Assembly (NCBI GenBank): GCA_963702995.1
Contig: OY969783.1
Coordinates: 5,394,001-5,458,000, forward strand
Direction of reading: 5' to 3'
Source of the DNA: MFD04580-c1 sp963702995
Lineage (GTDB): Bacteria; Planctomycetota; Phycisphaerae; Tepidisphaerales; Tepidisphaeraceae
Length of the DNA stretch: 64,000 nt
The notes under the pieces were generated by a model. The model was not told where the DNA came from, made no database searches, and saw only the letters and a program-made list of their open reading frames with translations. Shown piece by piece: positions 35,986-46,265 of the stretch (its first letter is position 1; each line of letters starts with the position of its first letter). The position numbers and the translations under genes are program-made.

Positions 35986-36495
35986 GACGTTTACCTCTTC
36001 GACTTTCGAAATTCGCGACGCCGTCGCTCGCGCCAGCGTATTGATCGTGAAATCCGCGGCGGCGTGTTCAGTGCCGAAACGCCTCGCCGCCAGGGTCACC
36101 CCGCGCAAGGGACCGAAAGGCGTAGAATCATATCGACATCTCGCCGCCCACACAACGGCGCTGCGCCGCGCGGCCCGCGGCGCGGGGCTGTCGAGGCGAA
36201 TCTTCCTGCCCCGGCAGCAGCCGCAACCAATGACCATCCCACCGCTTGTGATTCGGCCGCGTCGTCCGACGCTGGCCGCCGGAGCCGGGACCAGCGCCTC
36301 CCAAATCAACGACATTTGTGTAGAGTGGCAACCAATGCGCGCGACGCCGGAACGGCCGGTCACGTTCGACCCGCCGCCTTCCAGAAACCGCTCTGTCACC
36401 CACCGACCTGCGCCGCCGCGAGGACAAAGACAGGCTGGGTGCCCTGAAAAACCGCCGAGTGCGTGTGAGGCGCCAGACCCCGGGCCGGAGGCCAG

Positions 36496-37266
36496 ATGAA
36501 GGGACAGATCCGCAGCGTCGGCGCGAAGGCCTTCATCACCGGGCTGTGCTTCATGGCCGCCATGGCACAGGTTGCCCCGGGGCAGCAGACGCGACCCGCT
36601 CCGACGACCAACGCCGCTGGCCCCGCCACGCGGCCCGCCCTACGAGAGTTCCCTCCGTTGCCCTCGGAGCCGGGCACGCCCCGCGACGCCCTGAAGCTCT
36701 TCGCGGCCGCACTTCGCGATGGAGACGAACAGCGGTTGCGCCGCGTCGTCATTCTTGGCAATGAGCCGGCGGACGGCCGCATGCTCAACGCGATCGCGCG
36801 GATGGCCGCCGCTCTGGCCAGGATGAATCAGGCCGCCGTTGACGCATGGGGCGAATCGGCCATCTCGGGGCTTACCGGCGACTCGCTGACCCACTTCGAA
36901 CGGACGCTTGCCCGGATTGATGCCGCGGACATATCCATCGACGGGGAGAAGGCAACCGTCCGCTACGCCGACGCCAAGGACGCGCCGTTCGAACTCCGCC
37001 GAGTCGGCGGGCTCTGGAAGGTGCCAATGGGCGAACTCTCCCAAGGGGCGGACCCGGCGACGCTCGATCAGCGATTGGCCGAGCTGGACGGCCAGGCGCA
37101 GATCGTTGCCGCGCTGACGGGTGAGATCGCCGCCGGGAAGTTCCACAACGCCGACGCCGCCCGCGAAGCGTGGCGCGTCAAGATCATGCGCAGCCTCTCC
37201 GACCACCCCGGCGACCGCGCGCGGGCCAACCCCGCCACCCGCCCGACGACGCAGGCCGGCGCATAG
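36496..37266 (+). CDS. Exported hypothetical protein
   Basis: A 256-residue protein with a likely signal peptide (residues 1-29, GLCFMAAMAQVAPG). A Pro/Thr/Ala-rich linker (PTTNAAGPATRPA) follows, and then a helical and mixed domain with RDALKLFAAALRDGDEQRLRRV and a short beta-rich segment. A second low-complexity tail contains RANPATRPTTQ. I recognise no known family. The PATRP motif recurs in several proteins of this genome. It stands alone between the small basic protein gene (divergent) and a repeat-rich gap. Confidence 0.55.
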   Translation: MKGQIRSVGAKAFITGLCFMAAMAQVAPGQQTRPAPTTNAAGPATRPALREFPPLPSEPGTPRDALKLFAAALRDGDEQRLRRVVILGNEPADGRMLNAIARMAAALARMNQAAVDAWGESAISGLTGDSLTHFERTLARIDAADISIDGEKATVRYADAKDAPFELRRVGGLWKVPMGELSQGADPATLDQRLAELDGQAQIVAALTGEIAAGKFHNADAAREAWRVKIMRSLSDHPGDRARANPATRPTTQAGA

Positions 37267-37804
37267 GCCGACCGCTCCTGGCTGACACGTTGCCGGTCTT
37301 CCGTCCTCGAATGTGGCAAGGAACCCGGCCCTCACCCTCGCCCGCTCCCATGAATACATGGGAGAGGGAACCGGTGCGTTGGCTCGTCCATGCCGCAATG
37401 AGTCGGACGAGGCCAGATACCAGGTCTCGTCGTGTCGGACGAACTCCGGGCGGCAGCCGTTCACCGCGACATCGTCCTCGATCTGGGCCGGCGCGGCCGA
37501 CTTCAGAACGCTCCCGCATAGCGACATTCCCGGCCACGACGATGAGCTGGAAGGCTTCACCCTCATCGACCCGTCCCGATGCTTGTTCGTCACCAGCTCG
37601 CGGATGAACAACGTCTGGCCCGTAGACGTTCAGATCCACGTCCATCGCCGACCGGTCCACGCGATGCCCAGCGAGCCGCGACGGTAACGGGGCGATCGGC
37701 GCACGCGCCGCGCGATGTTCGTTGGCGAGCGATGCCCGTCCGACGGCGCAACGGGACCGCTTCCTCACGGGCGCGGATCGCGGGGGCGGTCTGCGGCGTC
37801 TTGC
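37267..37804. other. Repeat-containing intergenic gap, no clear gene
   Basis: The segment 37329-37368 is a short copy of the CCCTCACCC...GGGAGAGGG hairpin repeat. An open frame on the + strand from 37313 to 37687 and one on the opposite strand look like shadows or remains of a decayed gene (a stretch reading NGCRPEFVRHDETWYLASS on the minus strand has a natural composition). I recognise no family and would not call a gene. Confidence 0.4.
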
Positions 37805-40103
37805 CTATTTGTTTTTTGCGCTGGCCGGCTGTGACGCTGGGGGGAGCGGCGGGTGCGACGCCGCATCCAGCAGACGGCCGAGGGCCGCGGGGTCGCTCGT
37901 CGGCAACTGGCAGGCGAAATGTTCGCAGACGTAGGCGGTCGCGCGGCCGCCGATCGGCTTGAGGGGCTTCAGTGCTGCGGCTTTGCTCGTCAGGAACGCT
38001 TCCCCTTCGCCGCCGTCCATGGCGAGTACGACCGCATCGGGAAGAAAACGGCGGCCCACTTCGCGCGACAATGCCGACAGATCGGCCGCCCCGGGCGTCC
38101 CGGCGAGCACGACCTGTTGCGGGCGGGCGCGGCGAAGGGCCGCGGCGTCGAGCAGCAGCGGCAGCGCCGTCGGCGTGGCGGCTGTCCGAGGGGCGAACGC
38201 CTGAAAAATGGCATCGGCCCGATCGGCATACGCAGCGTCATCCAGCATCCGCGACAGCCGGACCAGATTTGACGCCGCGACGGAGTTGCCCGCGGGCTCG
38301 GCGCCGTCCTCATCGTCCTTCGCTCGAAACATCACGTTCGGGTCCGACGCGTCGCTGGTGAAATAGCTTCCCCTGGGCGCCAGAAGCGCTCATCCTGCCG
38401 CTTCTGGAGGTCCACCGCGAGCCGCAGCCACCCCGGCGACAGCGTCGCCTGATACAGGTCGAGCAGGGACCGGATGTAGCACGCGTAGTCGGCCAGGAAG
38501 CCGACGCCGCCGATCTGCCCGCCACGCACGCTGCGGGCCAGGCGGCCGCTTTTCACATCGAGCGCCTGGGTCCGAATGAAGTCCGCGGCGCGTGTGGCGG
38601 CCGCCGTGTAGCGGGGCTCGCCCAGCGCCGCGCCGGCTTTGGCAAACGCGGAGATCATCAGGCCGTTCCAGGCGACGATAGCTTTGTCATCCCGCATCGG
38701 CCGCAAGCGGCCGGCCCTGGCGACGAGGAGGCGACGGGCGGAGAGCGTCAGCCGTCGTTCAGCCTCGACAGGTTCAAGGGCGAATTTGGCGGCCGTTTCC
38801 TCCATCGGGTGGCCAACGTGCAGAATGTTCCGGCCCGCCAGCGCCTCGCGCGCATCGGGCCCGGTGTTCCCAAAGCTCGCGACGCCGTACCGAAACGCGA
38901 ACAGTGCGGCGGCTTCCGGGCCCAGCACCTTGTCGATATCGGCTGCCGCCCAGGTGTAGAACGCCCCTTCCGCCTTGCGATCGGGGTCGGCGGGGTCAAC
39001 GGCGCTGTCGGCATCTTCGGCGGAGAAGAATTCGCCGGAAGGGCCAGTCAGCTCGCGCAGGACGTAGTCGAGCACGTCGCGCGCGACGGTCGCGAAGTGC
39101 GGATCATTGGTCAACTGGTACGCCTCGACATACAGGCTGGCGAGCTGCGCCTGGTCGTACAGCATCTTCTCGAAGTGGGGGACAAGCCATGCGGCGTCGG
39201 TCGAGTAGCGGTGGAAGCCGCCGCCAAGGGCGTCATGGATGCCGCCCTTGGCCATCGCGTTCAGCGTGGTGAGCGCCATCTCGCGCCTGCCGCGTCGCCG
39301 GTGCGGGCGCCGTAGCGGATCAAGAATTCCAGGTTCGACGGCTCGGGGAATTTCGGGGCGAGGCCGAAGCCGCCGTGCTCTTTGTCAAACACGGCCGCCA
39401 GGCGCTTAGCGGTGACGGCCTGGGCATCGGCCGCGATCCTGCCGGCGGCGGGGCGGGATGTGGCGGCCGCCGCTTCGCCGGCGGCGTAGGCCTTCATGCT
39501 GGCGGTGATTCCGTCGGCCGAGTGCGCCACGGCGTCATGGTCCGCTTTCCAGGCTTGCGCGGCCCGGGCCAGGAGCGGCTTGAGGCCGGGGAGGTCGTCA
39601 TGGGGCTCCGGTGGGAAATAGGTCCCGCCGAAGAAGGGCTTGAGGTCCGGCGTCAGGAAGACGGTCATCGGCCAGCCGCCGCTGCCGGTGGTGGCCTGAA
39701 CGAACATCATGTAAACGCGATCGACGTCCGGCCGCTCTTCCCGATCCACTTTGATCGACACGAATGAGTCATTCAGCAGCTTGGCGACGACGGGGTCTTC
39801 GAACGATTCGCGCTCCATCACGTGGCACCAGTGGCACGTCGAGTAGCCCACGGACAGGAAGATCGGCTTGTTCTCGCGACGCGCCTTGGCGAACGCCTCC
39901 TCGCCCCAGGGATACCAATCGACCGGGTTGTGAGCGTGCTGTTGGAGGTAGGGGGAGCTTGCGTGGATCAGGTGATTCCCCGCGGCCGGTTGAGTCGAAG
40001 GCGATGCCGCGGCTTGAGTTCCCGAAGAGGCGCCGACCAGGAGCGCGGCGGCGATGACACAGCGAGAGCGGGCGCAGATCGCGGAGGGGAGTCGGCTCAT
40101 CAC
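37805..40103 (-). pseudogene. Thioredoxin-like DUF255 (YyaL/SPATA20-type) protein, two frameshifts
   Basis: An exported protein of about 765 residues when joined. It begins with a signal peptide (RCVIAAALLVGASSGTQA) and the DUF255 thioredoxin-like domain with SPYLQQHAHNPVDWYPWG and the CHWCHVM motif, then STFVSIKVDREERPDVD-like text (NDSFVSIKVDREERPDVDRV). The rest is an (alpha/alpha)6-barrel, GGFHRYSTDAAWLVPHFEKM and DDKAIVAWNGLMISAFA. Frame breaks are near 39280, after YGARTGDAAG, and near 38375 at a GGGG run (WRPG/GSYFTSDAS). A function in redox or cellobiose epimerase-like chemistry is unproven. Both breaks are one-base and may be assembly errors. Confidence 0.85.
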
Positions 40104-40410
40104 ACGGTTGTAACCCGCGACACGAATAAGTTCGACAGCAGGACCAGTTCAACAAGACTTGGCTGCGGCCTTTTCGACAAAAGCGCTGAAACAAACGTAG
40201 GCCGTGGTTCACCACGCCGCGGTGCGCGGTGGCGTGGCGAACCGCGCCCTACGATTTTTTTCGGCGACAAAATCGCGGGCGCGGGGCAACACAGATCAAA
40301 GTGCCGCCGGCGGGAGCACCTGCGGCACCTCAAGCTCACGAGCGAATCGGACACATTCGATAGCACGACCCAGTCCTCCAGGGTGGGCGTCGCGGCGCAA
40401 CCGTGTCGGG
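40104..40410. other. Intergenic gap holding a GTAGG palindrome
   Basis: The main content is the hairpin at 40196-40253. No credible gene is seen in either strand. Confidence 0.5.
40196..40253. repeat. CGTAGG...CCTACG palindromic repeat
   Basis: The left arm CGTAGGCCGTGGTTCACCAC and the right arm GTGGCGAACCGCGCCCTACG (ending 40253) match at 20 of 23 paired positions, separated by 12 bases. A run of six T follows at 40255-40260. Such GTAGG-bounded palindromes around GGTTCACC text are common in planctomycete and other genomes. Confidence 0.65.
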
Positions 40411-41265
40411 CTACGAGGAAGGGCTCCGTCGTTTGCTGGTGTGGCGGGTCTTGGTGGGCCGCGTCGCTGGAATGACTTGTGTGGGCGGTGCGGGCTCCAT
40501 GCGCGCCGTTCGCAACTGGGCCACCCACGCCTGTCGCCAGGCGGGCATTGCGACGTCAGGCTCCGCCCATACGCCCCGCCTTTTTCGGCGCGCTTCGGAC
40601 TCGGCCATCTCGAGTAGCGCCCCCATCGGGTGACTGATCCGCCGGTCGGCGAACGCATGACCGTCGCGGATCAGGTCGTAGTTCAGGTGGTCCGTGTCAG
40701 TCAGGAACAGGCTGGCGAGCGCTGAGCCGTCTTGCGAGCGGGATTGGGGGGATTCGAATGTGATGGTGACCGACCGGCCGCGTGCTCGGGCGTCCAGATA
40801 TCGGACCGCTTCGAGGGCGGCCGCCGATCCGGTCGGGGGGCCATCCACCCCCAACAGGCGAACCCGGATGGTTCGCGCAGACCCCGTCCGAACGTCCATG
40901 GTGACCGGATCGACAACGGCGACGACAGTCACGGTTCGACGATCGAGATCGGCGAAATCTGCGAGATCGGCGAGATGGTCGGATCGTGCGCCCGCGTGGC
41001 AGAGCAGCACCGAACACGCGAGAAGCCCCGCCAGCGCCGCGGCGCTGCGCCGCCGCAATGTCCGCTTTCGCAGGGCGCGTCGCACGGGATCGACCCGCGG
41101 AGGGGCGGGGCCGAAGGGGAGAGCCACCCGGGCATCGACGACCACGGTGCGGCCGTCGTTGGCGGCGAACAGCTCCTCAAGCAATGGCTGCGAACGGTCG
41201 GAGCTTGTGTGGCCGCGTCGTGGGGTTGGGTCGGCTCGGAACGGCATACGGGGCGGCCGACGCAT
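40411..41265 (-). CDS. SNase-like (thermonuclease family) protein, probably catalytically altered
   Basis: A 284-residue protein with one membrane helix near residues 74-90 (AAALAGLLACSVLLCHAG), then an OB-fold of the staphylococcal-nuclease type: TVTVVAVVDPVTMDVRTG, IRVRLLGVDGPPTG, HLNYDLIRDGHAFADRR and a C-terminal EARRKRRGVWAEPD. The usual VRLIGIDAPE glutamate is replaced (GVDGPPTG), and the DRYGR segment carrying the catalytic arginine reads SQDGSALASLFL, so two catalytic positions appear lost. It may bind rather than cut nucleic acid. The Pro/Lys-rich tail is low complexity. Confidence 0.7.
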   Translation of the reverse strand: MRRPPRMPFRADPTPRRGHTSSDRSQPLLEELFAANDGRTVVVDARVALPFGPAPPRVDPVRRALRKRTLRRRSAAALAGLLACSVLLCHAGARSDHLADLADFADLDRRTVTVVAVVDPVTMDVRTGSARTIRVRLLGVDGPPTGSAAALEAVRYLDARARGRSVTITFESPQSRSQDGSALASLFLTDTDHLNYDLIRDGHAFADRRISHPMGALLEMAESEARRKRRGVWAEPDVAMPAWRQAWVAQLRTARMEPAPPTQVIPATRPTKTRHTSKRRSPSS

Positions 41266-41346
41266 CGGCCGGCCGCAATCCTAAGCCGGCGTCGGGCGCG
41301 GCGGATAGCGAAATCCGTCGCATCGGGGGCCGGCGATGGCCGGCGG

Positions 41347-42591
41347 TCAGGCGTGGGGCGTCGATCCAAGGTCAAACGCGTCATGCACGATCTGCAAGGC
41401 GCGAGCGCCGTTCTCGCGGTCGATGATGCACGAGATCTTGATCTCGCTGGTCGTGATGTTCTGGATGTTCACCTTCGCGTCGGCCAGCGCCTTGAACATT
41501 CGCTGGGCCACCCCGGTATGCGTTCGCATGCCGACCCCGACCACGCTCACCTTCACCAGGTCGCCCTGGTAGGTGGCCCTGGCCTGGCCCAGATCGGCGA
41601 CGATCCGCCCGACGACGGTCTGCAGGTCGCGCAGCTCCCCATGCTCCACCGTGAAGCTGATGTTCGCGGTGTTGTCGTCCATAACATTCTGAATAATGTC
41701 ATCCACCACAATATTGGCGGCGGCGATATCGCCGAAGATCTTGGCGGCGATCCCCGGCCGGTCAGGCACGTTCTTGACCGTGACGCGGGTCAGGTCCTTT
41801 TTCAACGCGGCGCCGGAAACGACAATGTGCTCCATGTGGGGTGCCTCCGAGACGATCCAGGTCCCCTCGTGATCGTTCTGGCTGTTACGGACGTGAAGGG
41901 AAACGTTGTACTTTTTAGCGAACTCGACGGCGCGGGTCTGAAGGACCGACGCCCCAAGGCCACTGAGTTCCAGCATCTCATCGTAGCTGATCCGGTCGAT
42001 CTTCCGGGCGTTTTTCACGATCCGCGGGTCGGCGGTGTAGATCCCGTCAACGTCCGTATAGTTCTCGCAGACGTTCGCCTTGAGCACCGCGCCGACAGCG
42101 ACCAGCGTCGCGTTGCTCCCGCCGCGGCCGAGGGTGGTGTAGTCTCCCTCGGGCGTCACGCCCTGGAAGCCGGCGATGATCACGATGCGGCCGGCGTCGA
42201 GCTGCTCAAAGATTCGCTTTTCGTCGATCGACTGGATCCTCGCCTTGGAGAACGCGCTGTCGGTCACCAGGCCGATCTGCCCGCCGGTGAACGAGATCGC
42301 CTCGTACCCCTGCGCGTGGATCGCCATGGCCATCAGCGCGATCGTCACCTGCTCGCCGGTGGCGAGCAGTTGATCCATCTCGCGCTTGGGAGGGGTCTTT
42401 TCGCAGCCGCCGTAGGAGCAGACGGCCTGGGCGAGCTGAATCAGGTCGTCGGTCGTGTCGCCCATGGCGCTAACCACCACGACAACCTGGTCCCCCTTCT
42501 CCTTTGCCGCGATCGCCCGCCGCGCCGCCCGGTGGATCCGTTCCGCGTCGGCGACGCTGCTCCCGCCGAATTTTTGAACGATCAAGCCCAA
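41347..42591 (-). CDS. lysC: Aspartate kinase
   Basis: The 414-residue enzyme phosphorylates aspartate to start the lysine, methionine, threonine and diaminopimelate pathways. The kinase domain has VQKFGGSSVADAERI at the start, VVVVSAMGDTTDDLI, and TLGRGGSNATLVAVG. Two ACT domains close the protein (KNVPDRPGIAAKIF and VSVVGVGMRTHTGVAQ), the usual site of feedback by lysine/threonine. The length is that of monofunctional aspartokinases. The ATG at 42591 precedes the conserved start. It is transcribed alone. Confidence 0.95.
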   Translation of the reverse strand: MGLIVQKFGGSSVADAERIHRAARRAIAAKEKGDQVVVVVSAMGDTTDDLIQLAQAVCSYGGCEKTPPKREMDQLLATGEQVTIALMAMAIHAQGYEAISFTGGQIGLVTDSAFSKARIQSIDEKRIFEQLDAGRIVIIAGFQGVTPEGDYTTLGRGGSNATLVAVGAVLKANVCENYTDVDGIYTADPRIVKNARKIDRISYDEMLELSGLGASVLQTRAVEFAKKYNVSLHVRNSQNDHEGTWIVSEAPHMEHIVVSGAALKKDLTRVTVKNVPDRPGIAAKIFGDIAAANIVVDDIIQNVMDDNTANISFTVEHGELRDLQTVVGRIVADLGQARATYQGDLVKVSVVGVGMRTHTGVAQRMFKALADAKVNIQNITTSEIKISCIIDRENGARALQIVHDAFDLGSTPHA

Positions 42592-42852
42592 CTGGTCCCT
42601 CCGTCATGGGAAAGCGGGGGATTATAGAGGCGGCCGCCGTTTCCTCAACGCCGGCGGGAGGAGCGGCGTCGCATGCGAAACCTTGCCGCGGCAGGATAGA
42701 TCGATTTAACGTGACGATGGCCCGAAGATCAGGTATTCTCCGAATGATCGGGGGGCGGCGGGCCGTCCATCACACGTGCAGAATTGTCAGGCGAGAGTCC
42801 CAGACGCCCTCTCGGGCGGCTTCAGGACTCGATTTTCCGGCGGGAGAGCGAC

Positions 42853-45160
42853 ATGCTTCAGCGTGGATTCACCTTAGGGCTACGTCTGTCTGATCGGGTC
42901 TGTATGGCCGCTCAAAAGGCGGCGTCTTCCCTTGTCGAACCGCTGGAGGCCCGAACGCTGCTGACCGGTGCGCCGGTCGTTCCGCACGTGTTCAGTTACC
43001 CCTCATACCTTCTGAACGGCGGCGGCCCCGTGCACCGCGCGGGGACCGCCGGCCCGCAGGGCTTTTCGCCGGCTCAGGTTCGCCAGGCTTACGGGGTGAA
43101 CGCCATCCGCTTCGGAAGCATCGTCGGGGACGGGACGGGCCAGACGATCGCCATCATCGATCCCTACGACACCCCAACCATCCAGCGCGACCTCAACACC
43201 TTCGACACAGCGTTCGGGCTTCCGGCGCCGCCCAGCTTCGTTCGCGTCGCCCAGGACGGCAGCACCAACTATCCACCCACCGACCCCAATGCCGACCCCA
43301 TCACCGGTAGCTGGGAAGGGGAGACGAGCCTCGACGTCGAGTGGGCGCACGCCATGGCCCCCAAAGCGAACATCGTGCTGGTCGAAGCCCTTGACGATGT
43401 GAACGTCTTCACCGCCGTGGACTACGCGCGGAACCGGCCCGGCGTGTCGGTCGTCTCCATGAGCTTCGGCAGTTCCGAATATGCGACCCAGACGCAGGAT
43501 GACGCGCACTTCCTTACGCCGTCCGGACACGCCGGGGTGACCTTCGTCGCCTCGGCCGGTGATGCCGGCGCCTACGACGACAGCGGGGCCCAGGCCCCCG
43601 ATTACCCGTCCAGCTCGCCGAACGTCGTCTCCATCGGCGGGACCACCCTGAACCTCACCGCCAACGGCACCTATGCCAGCGAGAGCGGCTGGGGCAGCGG
43701 GGCCAGCAGCCCGGTCAACGGCGGCGGCGGCGGCGGGATCAGCAACTTCGAGAACCAGCCCGCCTACCAAAATGGCGTCGTGACGCAGAGCAGCTCCTTC
43801 CGCACGTCGCCCGACGTCTCCTTCGTCGCCGACCCGCAGTCCGGCGTCTCCGTCGTTGACTCCTTCGACAACGGGAACGCGACTCCCTGGGATGTCGTCG
43901 GCGGCACCAGCCTGTCGGCCCCGTGCTGGGCCGGCTTGATCGCCATCGCCAATCAGGGGCGCGTGGCCGGCGGCAACCCTGTCCTGGACGGCTCGGCCGA
44001 TACGCTGCCCAAGCTGTATTCGGCCCCCGCGACGGACTACCACGACATCACGAGGGGCAACAACGGCTACGCGGCCGGGCCCGGGTATGACCTGGTCACC
44101 GGTCGCGGCACCCCCAGAGCGGACATTCTCGTCCCCTATCTCTCGGGCTACTCGGCCTCTCCCACGCCGACCCCGACGCCCACGCCGACTCCCACGCCCA
44201 CGCCGACCCCCACGCCCACGCCATCGAACGACAACTTCGTCAACGCGACGGTACTGACAGGGAGCCAGGCGTTCATCAGCGGATCCAACCTCAACGCGAG
44301 CAAGGAAGCGGGCGAGCCCAGTCACGCCGGGAACATCGGCGGAAAGTCGATCTGGTATTCCTGGCAGGCGCCGACCAACGGCGTGGTCTCGCTCTCCACC
44401 TTCGGCAGCAATTTCGACACGCTGCTCGGCGTCTACACGGGCACCAGCGTGTCGGCCCTTACGACAATCGCCAGCAATGACGACGGCCCGGGCCTTGGGA
44501 CGGCCAGCAAGCTCAGCTTTAACGCGGCGGTCGGGACCGTCTATCACATCGCCATTGATGGTTACCAGGGGTACACGGGCATCGGCCAGGGATCGGTCTC
44601 GCTCTCTCTCTGAGACCGCGACGAGTACGCCCTCCCCCACGCCGACCCCTACTCCCACGCCGACGCCTGTCCCGGTCGCTCCAAGCAATGACAACTTCGC
44701 CAACGCCAGGGTGGTCAGCGGCTCGTCGGTCACGGTGGCAGGGACCAACGTCGGAGCGACGAAGCAACTGGGCGAGCCTGCCCATGCCGGGAGCCCGGGC
44801 GGCAAGTCGATCTGGTATAGCTGGGTCGCCACGGGGAGCGGCACGACCAGCATCTCTTTGGCCGGCAGCGCCTTCGATGCGGTTCTGGCTGTCTATACCG
44901 GTAACTCCGTTAACGCCTTGACCCGCGTCGCCAGCAGCTACGGCGGCGGGGCGCCAGTGCGCGTCAACATCACGACCGTGAAGGGCCGCACGTATAAGAT
45001 CGCGATCGACGGGAAGGTGTTCGCCGGCGGGGTGGTTACGTCGGGAGGGACGCGCCTCACCATCAGCGCCCCGGTCACCGCGAACGTCTATCGGGCGTCG
45101 GCGACGGCGATCGTGCCGGGCTGGGAGATCTCCCGGAAGCATGACGCCTTGCTCGACTGA
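42853..45160 (+). pseudogene. S53 (sedolisin)-like secreted peptidase with PPC-like C-terminal domains, frameshifted
   Basis: The protein carries the planctomycete export motif VEPLEARTLLTG near residue 35. The peptidase core has IIDPYDTPTIQRDLNTFD, ETSLDVEWAHAMAPKA (Glu/Asp pair), SAGDAGAYDDSG and the serine motif GGTSLSAPCWAG, i.e. the Ser-Glu-Asp set of sedolisins. A Pro-Thr repeat linker follows, then two beta-sandwich domains that begin SNDNFVNA and SNDNFANA and share GGKSIWYSW. The second, with another Pro-Thr linker, is out of frame: the break falls at the (CT)5 tract at 44602-44611, and one more CT unit would restore the frame. Joined length is about 768 residues. Confidence 0.8.
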
Positions 45161-45202
45161 GCGGCCGACGCCCGCCCAATGGGCCTGATCGAGGTCCAAG
45201 AA

Positions 45203-45241
45203 GATCCCGCCGCGAAACCGTTCGCGGCGGGATCTGTTTTT
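45203..45241 (+). terminator. Rho-independent terminator
   Basis: GATCCCGCCGCGAA pairs perfectly with TTCGCGGCGGGATC over a 4-base loop (45203-45234), followed by TGTTTTT. It ends the peptidase gene; the opposite strand also has a convergent gene end close by at 45267. Confidence 0.85.
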
Positions 45242-45266
45242 CGACCTTCTCAATTTGCCCAAGCGG

Positions 45267-45986
45267 CTACTTTTTGCTGCCGCTCACCGCGGTTTTGCGC
45301 GAGTCGGCGACGGCCTTCCGGGCGGCGTCCAGGGCGGCCAGGGCCTGGGTGACTTTGTCCTGGGCGGCGGTGACGGCCTGATCGGCCGCCTGATAGTCCG
45401 TGTCGGTCTTGGCGGCTTCATCAACCTGGGATTTCATTTCCTCGAGTTGCTTGCGGTTGTCGATCAGACGCTGCTTGGCGTCGGCGATCTTGACGTCGTT
45501 GTCGATCGCATCGGCATCGATCTTCTTCTTGGCGGTGACGGCCTTTGTAATTTCGGCGGCCGCGGCGGCGATCGCATTGGGGTCGGACTTGGGGTCCGCA
45601 TTCAGTTCGGCCAGCCGATCCTTGGCTGACTTTTCCGACGCCAGCGCGGCCTTGTAAGCCGCGGTGTTATGCGCGGCTTCCATCGCCGGGCCGGTCGCGG
45701 CCTTGATGTCGGCCGTCGCTTTATCAAATGCCGCCTGGACGGCGGCGAACTGTGGGTTCGTCGTTTTGACGGTGGCTTCGACCTTGGTCCGGGCGACGGC
45801 AAGGGCCTTCTTCGCCTTATCGAGCTCAACCTGGGCGTCGTTCACGTCCCTGCGTGCTTGCGCCATGGGGGACAAGGTCGGCGGGGTTGCCGGCGTCGGA
45901 GCGGCCGACACAGGACGGACGGCCACCAAGCCACTCAACAAGCCAGCGGACAACGCCGCGGCCACCAGTAGTGAGCAGGTCTTCAT
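45267..45986 (-). CDS. Exported coiled-coil protein
   Basis: A 239-residue protein with a signal peptide (LLVAAALSAGLLSGLVAV, cut near residue 28) followed by almost continuous Ala/Lys/Glu/Asp-rich helix (QVELDKAKKALAVARTKVEA, ADAKQRLIDNRKQLEEMKSQ) expected to form coiled coils. The start at 45986 follows GGAGGAA. No family is recognised. It is likely periplasmic or surface-associated. It might be a spacer or a membrane-tethering protein; nothing more is visible. Confidence 0.6.
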   Translation of the reverse strand: MKTCSLLVAAALSAGLLSGLVAVRPVSAAPTPATPPTLSPMAQARRDVNDAQVELDKAKKALAVARTKVEATVKTTNPQFAAVQAAFDKATADIKAATGPAMEAAHNTAAYKAALASEKSAKDRLAELNADPKSDPNAIAAAAAEITKAVTAKKKIDADAIDNDVKIADAKQRLIDNRKQLEEMKSQVDEAAKTDTDYQAADQAVTAAQDKVTQALAALDAARKAVADSRKTAVSGSKK

Positions 45987-46265
45987 CAGGGTTCCTCCAA
46001 GCAGCGGAAGGGACGTGGGTTGATTGAATGAGGCTTGACGTTTCAAGCACTCTCGCTCCGGCCCGGATTATAACAAGGCGCCTCCGCCACGACAGGAATT
46101 AAACGAAGTCCTTGCAGCGGCCTGAAAGACGGGAGGATTCAGGCGCTCGCCCCGGCCCAGCGCAGGCCCCGGCCGCCTGTCTTACCGTGGCCGGGCCGTT
46201 CAACCGCCTGTTTCGAGAAAGGGTTGCCCTTGTGCCTGCGACGCGGCGTCGGTACAGATCGCTCC

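Noticed and set aside
37184..37768. 194-aa frame opposite the hypothetical protein and repeat
   Set aside because: Contains translated hairpin repeat and no domain; at most a decayed gene.
42592..42852. Lysine riboswitch upstream of lysC
   Set aside because: No conserved core or terminator hairpin was recognisable in the gap.
43003..44853. 616-aa minus-strand frame opposite the S53 peptidase
   Set aside because: Antisense of the peptidase and its Pro-Thr linker; no domain.
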